This document shows positions 1 to 8,473 of a stretch of DNA of 64,000 bases, piece by piece (position 1 is the stretch's first letter; each line of letters opens with the position of its first letter). The notes beneath the pieces are model-generated. The model was not told the origin of the DNA, made no database searches, and saw nothing but the letters and a program-made list of their open reading frames with translations. Both the position numbers and the translations under genes were made by a program. The stretch is taken from assembly GCA_003155135.1 (NCBI GenBank), contig PMFN01000030.1:7772-71771 (forward strand), in the 5' to 3' direction. Source of the DNA: Acidimicrobiaceae bacterium. Lineage in GTDB: Bacteria > Actinomycetota > Acidimicrobiia > Acidimicrobiales > RAAP-2.

Positions 1-2
1 CG

Positions 3-911
3 ATGGGTGCCAAGCCGCTCAATCGGCCCATTGTCGCCGCAGCGGCCACCGGCGGCGGCTACCTCGAGGTGGCATCCGACGGCGGCGTGTTCGCGTTCGG
101 CGGGGCGCCCTACGACGGCTCCATGGGTGGGAAGCCACTCCACCGGCCGATCATCGGCGCCGCAGCGGTGGCAGGGGGCTACTACCTCCTCGGGTCCGAC
201 GGCGGCGTCTTCACCTTTGGCACCGCCCCCTTCTACGGGACCGCGCCCGGGCCGCCGCTCGCCGGCACGACCATCGTGCTCGACCCCGGCCACGACGGCG
301 GCAACGGTGCTGATCCGGCCTACATCAACCAGCCGATCTGGAACGGCGTCGAAGAGGAGGCCTGTGACACCGTGGGTGCCGAGACGGCAGGGGGCTACCC
401 CGAGAACCTCTTCAACTGGAACGTGGCGCAGTATCTGCGTGCCGACCTGGTCGCTCAGGGTGCTCGCGTGATCCTCACCCGGGACTCGAACACGGGGGTC
501 GGGCCCTGTGTGAATGAGCGGGCGGCGATCGGCAACGAGGCTGAAGCGGACGCCGCGGTCTCCATCCACGCCGACGGGGGCCCGGTCTCGGGCCGCGGGT
601 TCGCCGTGCTCACCCCGGTCGCCGACGGCATCAATAACGCCGTGGTGCCGGCCTCTGACCAGCTGGGCACCGCGCTGCGCGATGCCTTTGTGGCCAGGAC
701 CGGGATGCCGACCAGTACCTACGACGGTGTCGACGGCCTCCAGCCGAGGAGCGACCTCGGAGGGCTGAATCTCACCACGGTGCCCAAGGTCCTGATCGAA
801 TGCGCCAACATGGCCAACGCCACCGACGCGTCACTGCTCGTCCAGCCCGCCTGGCAGCAGCAGGCCGCAGCGGCGATCGCCGCCGGCCTCTCCTCCTACC
901 TCGGCGGCTGA
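3..911 (+). CDS. N-acetylmuramoyl-L-alanine amidase (Amidase_3), 5' truncated by the window edge
   Basis: The C-terminal two thirds is a zinc-dependent Amidase_3 domain that cleaves the peptide from the glycan in peptidoglycan. All four expected ligands are visible: H in LDPGHDGG, E in ENLFNW, H in VSIHADGG and E in VLIECAN. The first 80 residues are tandem repeats with the pattern SDGGVFAFG...PYDGSMGGKPL, as found in secreted actinobacterial wall proteins. The methionine at position 3 matches the internal M of the next repeat (GSMGGKPL), so it is not the real start and the gene continues upstream of the window. The protein is presumably exported, but the signal peptide lies outside the window. 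Confidence 0.9.
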   Translation: MGAKPLNRPIVAAAATGGGYLEVASDGGVFAFGGAPYDGSMGGKPLHRPIIGAAAVAGGYYLLGSDGGVFTFGTAPFYGTAPGPPLAGTTIVLDPGHDGGNGADPAYINQPIWNGVEEEACDTVGAETAGGYPENLFNWNVAQYLRADLVAQGARVILTRDSNTGVGPCVNERAAIGNEAEADAAVSIHADGGPVSGRGFAVLTPVADGINNAVVPASDQLGTALRDAFVARTGMPTSTYDGVDGLQPRSDLGGLNLTTVPKVLIECANMANATDASLLVQPAWQQQAAAAIAAGLSSYLGG

Positions 912-980
912 GCGGGCGCCTCGAGCGCCGACCGCCGGTGCCCGCAGGCCACGCCTCCTCGCCGGCCGAGCGACGCGCAC

Positions 981-2828
981 TCAGTCGACGCCGGCGTCGA
1001 TCAGCCCTGAGACCGCCTCGATGAGCGCCAGGTGGGTGAAGGCCTGGGGGAAGTTACCGAGGTGTTCCCCGCTCTTGGCGTCGATCTCCTCTGCGTAGAG
1101 CTTGAGCGGGCCGGCCAGGGCCAGCAGCTTCGAGCAGAGGTCCTTCGCCCGGTCGAGCTCGCCGATCATGGTGAGAGCGGTCACGAGCCAGAACGAGCAG
1201 ATGGTGAAGGTGCCCTCCTCCCCGGAGAAGCCCGTGTCGGTGGCGTCGACCCGGTAGCGCAGCACCAGGCCGTCCTGTGTCAGGTCGTCGGCGATGGCGA
1301 GCACGGTGGAGCGCACTCTCGGGTCGTCGGGGGGGAGGAAGCCCATGATCGGGATGAGGAGCAACGAGGCGTCGAGCTCGTCGTTGTTGTAATGCTGGCG
1401 GAATCGCCCAGCCTCGTCGACACCGTGCTCGAGCACGTCGGCCCTCATCTCGTCGGCGGCCTTCTGCCAGGCGTCGGCACGCTCGTCATTGCGCTCGCGT
1501 GCGAGCTGCGCGCCCCGGTCGGCGGCGACCCAGCACATGACCTTGGACGCGGTGAAGTGCTCGGGGTCGCCCCGGATCTCCCAGATCCCCTGGTCGGGCT
1601 CGTCGCTGTGCGCGATGGCCGCCTCGACGAAGCCCGCCGCACCTTCCCATGTGTTGTGGGCGATGCGGGCCGCCGCGCCATGCCGCAGGTGGGTGTCGAT
1701 CGCGTCGAGGAGCATCCCCCAGACGTCGTTCTGGTGCTGGTTCCATGCGCCGTTGCCCACCCGCACCGGACGGGAGTTCCGCCAACCGCTCAGGTGGTCG
1801 AGCGTGCGCTCGGTCAGGTCCCGCTCGCCGCCGATCCCGTACATGATCTGGAGCTCGAAGGCCTTGTCGGTGGCACCGTCGGCCACCGCTCCGAGGACGA
1901 AGGCGAAGAACTCGAATGCCTCCCAGGCGAACCCGAGCCGGTAGAGCGAGCGCAACATGAAGCCCGTGTCGCGGATCCAGGTGAAGCGGTAGTCCCAGTT
2001 CCGGGCGCCACCGGGCGTCTCGGGCAGCGAGGTGGTCGACGCCGCCATGATCGCCCCGGTGGGCGCGTAGCTGAGGCCCTTCAAGGTGAGTGCGCTCCGC
2101 TCGAGATACGTGCGCCAGCGGTGGTCCGGGAACGTGCCGCCGCTCAGCCACCCGCGCCAGTAGCGCACCGTGGTGTCGATGTCGGCTGCCACCTCTTCGG
2201 GTGTCTCGGGCCACGACGGCCCCCAGGTGAGCGCGATGAACGCGCTCTCCCCCTCCGTCAAAGTGGTGCGGCCGTAGCCGCTCGCCCCCATGGTGGCGAG
2301 GCGCAGGGTGGACGAGAGATGCAGGGGCGGCCCCGCAGCGCAGGTGATGCTCATCTGGTGGTAACTGTCCCCGTCGTAGGCCCAGTCGCCCGGCGTCAGC
2401 CCGTACTCGAAGAGCGGTTGGCAGTTGGCCACGACATCGACGGACCCGTCGATGCAGCGCGCCACTCGCAACAGGGTCCCGGTGGCGGCCACGTCGCCGG
2501 GTGCGCGCAGATAGTCCTCGCGTCGGTGGCCCTCTTCGACCGGGCGTACGACCAACAGGTCCTCCACGATGAGCCATCCGGTGGGCGCATGCCAGGTCGT
2601 CTCGAGCACCATCGTGCCGGGTAGGTAGCGACGCTGGTGGGGCACTTCGGTGTTGACGGGCCCCAGGCGGAAGTACCCCGCCGACCGGTCCAAGATGGCG
2701 CCGAAGATGCTCGGCGAGTCGGGCCGCGGCAGGCAGAGCCACTCGACGGAGCCGTCGGGTGCGATAAGACAGCTGTTCTCGCAGTCTGAGAGGAAGGCGT
2801 AGTCGGCGATCGCCGGAAACATGTTCAT
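981..2828 (-). CDS. Glycoside hydrolase family 15 (glucoamylase/trehalase-like)
   Basis: A cytosolic GH15 enzyme of 615 residues that releases glucose from an alpha-glucan or from trehalose. The sequence alone does not settle the substrate, and actinobacterial members include trehalases. Recognisable blocks are NWDYRFTWIRD (about residues 277-287), GIWEIRG with candidate general acid E417, and GEEGTFTICSFW near 537 with the second candidate catalytic glutamate. The frame is open further upstream, but ATG 2828 has GAGGAG in front of it and begins the conserved N-terminal domain (IADYAFLSDCENSCLI). It converges on the amidase and is preceded by a small charged ORF on the same strand. Confidence 0.92.
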   Translation of the reverse strand: MNMFPAIADYAFLSDCENSCLIAPDGSVEWLCLPRPDSPSIFGAILDRSAGYFRLGPVNTEVPHQRRYLPGTMVLETTWHAPTGWLIVEDLLVVRPVEEGHRREDYLRAPGDVAATGTLLRVARCIDGSVDVVANCQPLFEYGLTPGDWAYDGDSYHQMSITCAAGPPLHLSSTLRLATMGASGYGRTTLTEGESAFIALTWGPSWPETPEEVAADIDTTVRYWRGWLSGGTFPDHRWRTYLERSALTLKGLSYAPTGAIMAASTTSLPETPGGARNWDYRFTWIRDTGFMLRSLYRLGFAWEAFEFFAFVLGAVADGATDKAFELQIMYGIGGERDLTERTLDHLSGWRNSRPVRVGNGAWNQHQNDVWGMLLDAIDTHLRHGAAARIAHNTWEGAAGFVEAAIAHSDEPDQGIWEIRGDPEHFTASKVMCWVAADRGAQLARERNDERADAWQKAADEMRADVLEHGVDEAGRFRQHYNNDELDASLLLIPIMGFLPPDDPRVRSTVLAIADDLTQDGLVLRYRVDATDTGFSGEEGTFTICSFWLVTALTMIGELDRAKDLCSKLLALAGPLKLYAEEIDAKSGEHLGNFPQAFTHLALIEAVSGLIDAGVD

Positions 2829-2883
2829 GGCGCAGCTCCTCAGATCTGGCTGGAATGCGTTGCCCGATGAAGGCAGCGCACGC

Positions 2884-3318
2884 TCATTGGTGGTCTGCGG
2901 CCCCGCGTGGTGGACTCGTGCCGCTTCCGGGCTCTTGCGCCGCGCGTTCACGTTCGATGGATTCGCGGTTGGTGTGGCCGGGCCAGGGGTGCTCCAGCGC
3001 CCAGTCCTCCTCGGCGGCGCTGACCGGTCCGCCCGGCGGCGGCTCGACCACCCCCGAGGCGATGTCCGCCGCCACCCCCTCTTCGAACCGCACCTCGGTC
3101 CGGTCGATCTCGGCGTCGAGCACCTCGGCGCGCTGGCGGCTCCGGCGGAAGGGGTTCCAGCGCCCCCGGTCATCGCTGGCCGCGGCCACCGCCTTCGACT
3201 CGTCCTGCTCGGACAGCTGCGCGTCGGCGCTGAACACGCCCTCTTCTCGTGCCCGCCACGCCGCGTCCTCCACCGGCAGCGGGTCCGCTCCCCCCGCTGG
3301 TTCGCTCTCGCCGCTCAC
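2884..3318 (-). CDS. Hypothetical hydrophilic protein (144 aa)
   Basis: I do not recognise a family. It is a small soluble protein rich in Glu, Asp, Arg and Ala, with no signal peptide, membrane segment or cysteine cluster. The GTG at 3318 is chosen because GAGGGGGAT precedes it at good spacing, while the longer frame to 3390 looks like non-coding GC-rich translation. It lies 55 nt upstream of the GH15 gene on the same strand and may be co-transcribed. The strong Shine-Dalgarno sequence is the main reason to believe it is real. Confidence 0.6.
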   Translation of the reverse strand: MSGESEPAGGADPLPVEDAAWRAREEGVFSADAQLSEQDESKAVAAASDDRGRWNPFRRSRQRAEVLDAEIDRTEVRFEEGVAADIASGVVEPPPGGPVSAAEEDWALEHPWPGHTNRESIERERAAQEPGSGTSPPRGAADHQ

Positions 3319-3414
3319 CGTGCATCCCCCTCGTGGACGCGTGCCCGCCGCTGCACGGCGCCAAGTATCACCCGGCGCGCATCGCTCCACAAGGCGTTCT
3401 TCGTTCCACCAGCG

Positions 3415-4236
3415 TCAGAGCCCGAGGATGAGGCGAGAGAGGCGGTCACGCACCGACGTCACGCTCAGGGGCTCGAGCACGGCGATGGCGTGGGCGTCGG
3501 GACCGACGAGGTAGCGGGCCCGCGGGTGCGAGGACGTGAGGGCGTTGGCGATGACCTTGGCCACCTGCTCGGGTGAGCGCATGATCGGCTCGAAGCCGCG
3601 GGTGAAGCCGGTCAGCCGACCGTAGGCGCCTGCGTAGCGCGATCCCGCCCGGGCGCTCACCTCGCCTTGGAACTCGTCCCAGATACCGGTGCGGATCCCG
3701 CCCGGTTGGATGAGCACCACCTTGATGCCGTCGGCCGCCACCTCGGCGCGCAGTGCGTCCGACACGCCCTCGATCGCGTGCTTGGAGGCCTGGTACCAAC
3801 CGGTCAGCGGCGTCGTGGTGAAGCCGTAGATGGACGAGACGTTGACGATCCGCCCGCTGCCAGCGCGGCGCATGTGGGGGATGGCGAGGCGGGCCAGGCG
3901 GATCGGCGCTGCGACCATCGTCTCCAAGATGACCGCCACCTCGTCGTCACCCACGTCTTCGACCGCGCCGCTCGCCGAGAAGCCCGCATTGTTCACGATG
4001 CCCCACGGCTCGTAGCGCTCGATCAGCTCGGCGCAGCCGACACGGTCGGTCACGTCCAAGATCGCGGTCTCGACGCCAACACCTGCCTCGGCGGCCGCTT
4101 CCTTCACCAGGTCCGCCTTGGCGGCCGAGCGCACGGTGGCGACCGAATGCATGTCTCGGCGGGCCACCTCGAGCGCGGTGGCGAGTCCGATACCCGAGTT
4201 GGCCCCGGTGGTGATCACAATTCGCGCGGTGCTCAT
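3415..4236 (-). CDS. Short-chain dehydrogenase/reductase
   Basis: A classical NAD(P)-dependent SDR of 273 residues; the substrate is unknown. Visible motifs are TGANSGIG (10-17) for the cofactor, NNAG (82-85), catalytic S134/S135, and Y148-x-x-x-K152 (YQASK). The PGGIRTG segment after the active site is typical of the family. ATG 4236 has GGAGG 5 nt upstream and starts directly before the first beta strand, so the longer open frame is ignored. It is divergent from glutamate decarboxylase across about 120 nt. Confidence 0.88.
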   Translation of the reverse strand: MSTARIVITTGANSGIGLATALEVARRDMHSVATVRSAAKADLVKEAAAEAGVGVETAILDVTDRVGCAELIERYEPWGIVNNAGFSASGAVEDVGDDEVAVILETMVAAPIRLARLAIPHMRRAGSGRIVNVSSIYGFTTTPLTGWYQASKHAIEGVSDALRAEVAADGIKVVLIQPGGIRTGIWDEFQGEVSARAGSRYAGAYGRLTGFTRGFEPIMRSPEQVAKVIANALTSSHPRARYLVGPDAHAIAVLEPLSVTSVRDRLSRLILGL

Positions 4237-4356
4237 AGTCGCCTCCGGCCACGACACTACCGAGCACGCTGCCGGCTCACCTGGGCCGGCCACGAGACAA
4301 CGCGACCGCGAACTGCCAAGATCGCAGCGACGTCGGACCGAGACCAGGAGAGACCC

Positions 4357-5757
4357 ATGACCCTTCACGAGCGCGACACGGTGCGCGACGAACTGCTCGA
4401 CACCTGCTTCGCAGGCCAGGACGTACGAAAGTCCCTGCCGAAGTACAAATTCCCGAAGGACCAGATGCGCGCCGAGGACGCCTACCAGGTGGTGTCCGAC
4501 GAGATCGCGCTCGACGGCATCGACCGCCAGAACCTCGCCACCTTCTGCCAGACGTGGGAGGAACCCGAGTCCCTCAAGCTCATGGCGCTGTCGGTCAACA
4601 AGAACCTGATCGACAAGGACGAGTACCCCCACACTGCCGAGCTCGAGCGGCGTTGTGTGCACATGCTCGCCGATCTCTGGCACGCCCCGGACGCCGCCAA
4701 CTCGGTCGGCTGCTCGGCCATCGGCTCATCGGAGGCCTGCATGCTCGGCGGCATGGCGGCGAAGTGGCGCTGGCGCCAGAAGCGAGAGGCCGAAGGCAAG
4801 CCGACCGACCGGCCCAACATGGTCTGCGGGCCCGTGCAGGTGGTCTGGCACAAGTTCGCCAAGTACTGGGACATCGAGATGCGCGAGGTGCCGATGTCCG
4901 AGGGGCACTACTGCATGACGGCCGAGGACATGCTCGAGCGCGTCGACGAGAACACCATCCTGGTCGTGCCGACCTTCGGGGTGACCTACACGGGCGCCTA
5001 CGAGCCGGTGCTCGAGCTGTCGCAGGCGCTCGACCAGCTGGAAGAGGACACGGGCATCGACGTGGGGATCCATGTCGACGGCGCGAGTGGTGCCTTCCTC
5101 GCCCCCTTCTGCGCCCCGCACATCGAGTGGGACTTCCGCGTGCCGCGGGTCAAGTCCATCAGCACCTCGGGCCACAAGTTCGGGCTCGCCCCTCTTGGGG
5201 TGGGCTGGGTCATCTGGCGCGACGCCGAGTATCTGCCCGACGACCTCATCTTCCATGTCACCTATCTCGGCGGCGACATGCCGGTCTTCCAGATCAACTT
5301 CTCCCGGCCCGCCGGCCAGATCGTCGCCCAGTACTACAACTTCGTGCGCCTCGGCTTCGACGGCTACCGCGCTGTCCACGAAGCCTCCTATGAGACGGCC
5401 ATGTACCTTGCCGGGGAGATCGTCAAGCTCGGTCCCTTCGAGCTGCTCTGCACCGGTGACCCGCGCACCGGCATCCCGGCGGTGGCCTGGCGGATCAGGA
5501 AGGGCGAGGAGCCCGGCTACACCCTCTACGACATCGGCGACCGGCTGCGCTGCACCGGGTGGCAGGTTCCGGCCTACCCCCTCACCGGCTCGGTGTCGGA
5601 CATCTCGATCCAGCGGGTGCTGGTGCGCCAGGGGGTGAGCCGCGACCTCGCCTCGCTGTTGCTCGACGACATCACCTCGGCCATCGAGCACTTCGACCGC
5701 CACCCGGTCACCGTGTCCATGACCAAGGAGGAGTCGGGCGGCTACAGCCACCTCTAG
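4357..5757 (+). CDS. gadB: Glutamate decarboxylase
   Basis: A PLP-dependent decarboxylase that converts glutamate to GABA, consuming a proton. The 466-residue length equals that of the E. coli enzymes. The PLP lysine is K274 in STSGHKFG, with the HVDGASGAF pocket before it and HVTYLGGD after it. ATG 4357 has AGGAG in front of it; the open frame running upstream is antisense to the SDR. No glutamate/GABA antiporter gene lies beside it, so a role in acid resistance cannot be read from context; GABA-shunt metabolism is equally possible. Confidence 0.95.
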   Translation: MTLHERDTVRDELLDTCFAGQDVRKSLPKYKFPKDQMRAEDAYQVVSDEIALDGIDRQNLATFCQTWEEPESLKLMALSVNKNLIDKDEYPHTAELERRCVHMLADLWHAPDAANSVGCSAIGSSEACMLGGMAAKWRWRQKREAEGKPTDRPNMVCGPVQVVWHKFAKYWDIEMREVPMSEGHYCMTAEDMLERVDENTILVVPTFGVTYTGAYEPVLELSQALDQLEEDTGIDVGIHVDGASGAFLAPFCAPHIEWDFRVPRVKSISTSGHKFGLAPLGVGWVIWRDAEYLPDDLIFHVTYLGGDMPVFQINFSRPAGQIVAQYYNFVRLGFDGYRAVHEASYETAMYLAGEIVKLGPFELLCTGDPRTGIPAVAWRIRKGEEPGYTLYDIGDRLRCTGWQVPAYPLTGSVSDISIQRVLVRQGVSRDLASLLLDDITSAIEHFDRHPVTVSMTKEESGGYSHL

Positions 5758-5768
5758 GCCTGCGCGGC

Positions 5769-6263
5769 TCAGGGGTGCTCGGCGACCCAGGCCTCGATGG
5801 CTGCGGCCTCTCCGGCCACGTGCCGCTCGAGTCCGCCCACGATGGCGCGCTCCACGTTGCGGCCGACGATCGGGAAGTTGACCTTCAGCTCGCCCTCGGC
5901 GATCTGCTGGGTGCCCGCCGGCGCCTCGAGGAAGAGGTGGGTGCCCGAGCACGTGAGCAGGTCGGTGTAGTGGTCAGGGACCATGGTGAAGCTGGCGTGG
6001 TGCTCGGCGAGGTCGAACGACGTGTGGATGACCCATGTCAGCTTGTCGGGGTCGAGCACCGCTTGCACCGCCGGTGACATCGCGCCGGTGAAGGCGTAGC
6101 GGACCGAGACCGAGACCACGCCGTCGGACTCGGTGCGCTCGAGCACCTCAGGGGTGCCGAGGTTCGGCATGCCCGAGAGCGCGGCGTAGTAGGCGGAGTC
6201 GACGAGAGTGCGCTCCACCGCGTCGCGCGGTGCCCCAATGGGCTGGTCGATCTCGAAGTGCAC
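5769..6263 (-). CDS. DUF2505 family protein
   Basis: A 164-residue soluble protein resembling the actinobacterial DUF2505 family, which has an SRPBCC-like fold. Visible features are the opening strand MHFEIDQPIGAPRDAVERTL and a helical C-terminus ending in EAWVAEHP. No catalytic residues are evident and the biochemical role is unknown. The GTG start at 6263 lies 3 nt after the stop of the PPOX gene, so the two are almost certainly translated from one mRNA. It converges on gadB with an 11-nt gap. Confidence 0.8.
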   Translation of the reverse strand: MHFEIDQPIGAPRDAVERTLVDSAYYAALSGMPNLGTPEVLERTESDGVVSVSVRYAFTGAMSPAVQAVLDPDKLTWVIHTSFDLAEHHASFTMVPDHYTDLLTCSGTHLFLEAPAGTQQIAEGELKVNFPIVGRNVERAIVGGLERHVAGEAAAIEAWVAEHP

Positions 6264-6266
6264 CGC

Positions 6267-6785
6267 TCAGGCCCCGGGGGCCGGCGCGGGCCTGGTCGGA
6301 GGGAGGCCGAGCTTGCGGTGGTCCCAGCTCACCGTGCGCTCCACCTCCAGGCGGACCACCACCCGCTTGTGCAGCATCGTCTCGACGAAGGGCGCCAGCT
6401 CGTCGTTGTACTCGCCGTAGTAGCGGCTGAACACGTCGACGCCGAGCGGCCACATGCGCTCGGGGTCCTCGATGATCTCGGCCGTCCCGACGAGTTCGAC
6501 GCCGCGCAGCTCCTCGTAGTACTCGCCGGCCTCGAACAGGCAGGTCATCTTCGGGTTGCGGCGCAGGTTCACGACCTTTTGGGCCTTGGCCTTGGACTCG
6601 AGGGCGATCGAGCCCTCCAAGAACCCGTACCACATGGCCACCGCGTGGATGGAGCCGTCGTGGTTGATCGTGCACATGGACATGGGGCGACGCTCGTGGA
6701 GGAAGGCGTCGATCTCTTCGGGGGTCATCTTGATCAGGCCCCGCTGCTTCACGCCATGACCCATCGCCTCGTTCGGTGCGTGCAT
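6267..6785 (-). CDS. Pyridoxamine 5'-phosphate oxidase-like flavin/F420-binding protein
   Basis: A split-barrel PPOX-family protein of 172 residues, expected to bind FMN or F420 as a dimer. Supporting segments are PMSMCTINHDGSIHAVAMWY in the first strands and KAQKVVNLRRNPKMTCLFE, typical of F420/FMN PPOX proteins. The substrate is unknown. The start at 6785 is preferred for the GGGGGG run upstream; a second ATG at 6764 is possible. It heads a two-gene unit with the DUF2505 gene. Confidence 0.82.
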   Translation of the reverse strand: MHAPNEAMGHGVKQRGLIKMTPEEIDAFLHERRPMSMCTINHDGSIHAVAMWYGFLEGSIALESKAKAQKVVNLRRNPKMTCLFEAGEYYEELRGVELVGTAEIIEDPERMWPLGVDVFSRYYGEYNDELAPFVETMLHKRVVVRLEVERTVSWDHRKLGLPPTRPAPAPGA

Positions 6786-7211
6786 CAGCCCCCCGTGCCT
6801 TCGTCCCCTGCGATCGGGACGAGCGTACCCGGGGCGGGCCGGCGAGGCGGCGGGCATGCGCCAAGAGTTCATCTGAGGATCACCTCGGTGTTGCGCGCAC
6901 TTCGCGACCCGTTCACCTCGCTTTTCTACATTCGTCGGTGATGGACGCCACTCGCTGGGCCCAGAGCAGCAGAGCAGGGACCGGGCGCGGGCTGACCGAC
7001 CGCCGACGGCCGGAGGCCCACCAGGTCGTCCCCTTCGCGCGGGTGTCCCGACGCCCGGCGCTCGAGGCGACGACGGAGGGACCGCCCCCCCTCCCCCCGT
7101 CGTCGCCTCCACCACTCGGCTCCCCTGAGCGAGCCTCGGTCCCCGCCCCATCTGACGACGCGGCCTGATGCGTCCGCACGGCTCGAGCCCGTGCCGTCCC
7201 GGCGCAGGTCG
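6786..7211. other. Gene-free divergent interval
   Basis: No reading frame here has convincing codon use or a ribosome-binding site. It must carry the promoters of the leftward PPOX gene and the rightward response regulator. It contains a long inverted repeat at 7064-7109 (separate entry). I see no clear sigma-70-type hexamer pair. Confidence 0.5.
7064..7109. repeat. Inverted repeat, 13-bp perfect arms
   Basis: Arms at 7064-7076 (GAGGCGACGACGG) and 7097-7109 (CCGTCGTCGCCT plus C) are exact reverse complements, separated by a C-rich 20-nt loop. It lies 103 nt before the response-regulator start. It could be a regulatory hairpin in that leader or a protein-binding site. There is no U-tract, so an intrinsic terminator is less likely. 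Confidence 0.6.
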
Positions 7212-7961
7212 ATGACGACGCTGACCGACCGCCCCGACACCGGACGCTCCGACGGCCCGAGCGGTTCCGCCCACGACAGCCGGCCGCTGGTGCTCGTCGT
7301 CGACGACGAGGAGTCGTACCGCCAGGCGCTCGCCTCGGGGCTCTCGAGGGAGGGCTTCGCCGTCGAGGTGGCCGGGGACGGCCACGAGGCCCTCCGCCTG
7401 TTCCACCGAGTCCATCCCGACCTCGTGCTGCTCGACGTGATGCTGCCCGACCAGTCGGGCATCGAGCTGTGCCAGCGAATGCGGGCGCTCGCCCCGGTGC
7501 CGATCATCATGGTGACCGCCCGGGACTCCGAGGTCGACGTCGTCTTGGGGCTCGAGCTCGGCGCCTCCGATTACGTGGCGAAGCCCTTCCGGCTCCGCGA
7601 GCTGGTTGCGCGCATGCGCGCCGTGCTCCGCCGGGGGGCGGCGACCCCCGCCCCGCTCGACCAAGTCCTCCAGGTCGGGCCCATCCGGCTCGACACCGGG
7701 CGCCGGGAGGTGACCGTGGCCGACACCTTCGTCGACCTCTCCCGCAAGGAGTTCGACCTGCTCGCGCTGCTCATGTCCCATGCCGGCCAGGTGGTCACCC
7801 GAGAGTGGTGCATCGACCGGCTCTGGTGGGACCAAGACCTCTCCGACACCCGGACCCTCGACACCCACGTGAAGCGCCTGCGGCGCAAGATCGAGGTCGA
7901 TCCGGCCAATCCGCGTCATCTGGTGACCGTGCGCGGCGTGGGCTTCCGGTTCGAACCCTGA
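7212..7961 (+). CDS. OmpR/PhoB-family response regulator (orphan)
   Basis: A two-component transcription regulator of 249 residues. The receiver domain has acidic pocket D31/D32, phospho-acceptor D75 in LVLLDVMLPD, T102 and K124 (YVAKPF). The C-terminal winged helix reads DLSRKEFDLLALLMSHAGQV and ends in RGVGFRFEP, as in RegX3/PhoP types. No histidine kinase is adjacent, so its partner is encoded elsewhere. An in-frame GTG at 7191 adds seven residues; neither start has a good Shine-Dalgarno sequence, and ATG 7212 is a choice of convenience. Confidence 0.9.
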   Translation: MTTLTDRPDTGRSDGPSGSAHDSRPLVLVVDDEESYRQALASGLSREGFAVEVAGDGHEALRLFHRVHPDLVLLDVMLPDQSGIELCQRMRALAPVPIIMVTARDSEVDVVLGLELGASDYVAKPFRLRELVARMRAVLRRGAATPAPLDQVLQVGPIRLDTGRREVTVADTFVDLSRKEFDLLALLMSHAGQVVTREWCIDRLWWDQDLSDTRTLDTHVKRLRRKIEVDPANPRHLVTVRGVGFRFEP

Positions 7962-8002
7962 GGGTCGGATCGGGCGCCCAGGCGGCCCACGGCACCGCTC
8001 GA

Positions 8003-8008
8003 TACGCT
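8003..8008 (+). promoter_or_regulatory. -10 element for prxQ, leaderless
   Basis: TACGCT ends 6 nt before ATG 8015, and no Shine-Dalgarno sequence precedes that start. Transcription would begin at or next to the A of the start codon. Confidence 0.5.
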
Positions 8009-8014
8009 GGAACC

Positions 8015-8473
8015 ATGCAGATTGGCGACGTCATCGAGGATTTCGAGCTTCCCGACGAGAATGGGGACTACCGCCGCCTGTCGGACTTCCTGGCCGAGGG
8101 GCCGGTTGTCCTGTTCTTCTACCCCCAGGCCATGACTTATGGCTGCACCCGGGAGAGCTGCCACTTCCGCGACTTGGCGACCGAGTTCAAAGAGGTCGGT
8201 GCGTCGCGTGTGGGTATCAGCGCCGACAAGGTCGACAAGCAGAAGGAGTTCTCCGAGAAGCACGCATTCGACTTCCCCTTGCTGTCGGACTCGAAGGGCG
8301 TCGTCGCCGAGGCCTTCGGGGTGCGCCGGGCGCGACTCCTCGGCAACAAGCGGACCACCTTCGTCATCGGCACCGACGCCACGCTGCTCGGCGAGTTCCA
8401 CTCCGAGGTGAACTTCTCCTCGCACGCCGACAAGGCACTGGCACTCCTGCGCCAGCGCGCCAGTGCCGCCTGA
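8015..8473 (+). CDS. Peroxiredoxin, PrxQ/BCP type
   Basis: A thiol peroxidase of 152 residues that reduces hydroperoxides using thioredoxin. Peroxidatic C44 lies in the motif YPQAMTYGCTRESC and the likely resolving C49 is five residues on, the atypical 2-Cys PrxQ arrangement. The usual TPGC is TYGC here, but the PxxxTxxC core is intact. The start is ATG 8015, placed by a leaderless -10 element. The next gene starts inside its last codons. Electrons would come from the TrxB/TrxA pair at 39.7-41.1 kb. Confidence 0.9.
   Translation: MQIGDVIEDFELPDENGDYRRLSDFLAEGPVVLFFYPQAMTYGCTRESCHFRDLATEFKEVGASRVGISADKVDKQKEFSEKHAFDFPLLSDSKGVVAEAFGVRRARLLGNKRTTFVIGTDATLLGEFHSEVNFSSHADKALALLRQRASAA

Noticed and set aside
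1032-2624. Plus-strand frame of 530 codons opposite GH15
   Set aside because: Mirror of a conserved enzyme; no family signature.
3667-4356. Upstream extension of the gadB frame
   Set aside because: It is antisense to the SDR gene; ATG 4357 has AGGAG and gives the exact family length.
7951-7962. GGTTCGAACCC resembling a tRNA T-loop
   Set aside because: It is the end of the response regulator coding sequence (RFEP) and no cloverleaf can be built around it.
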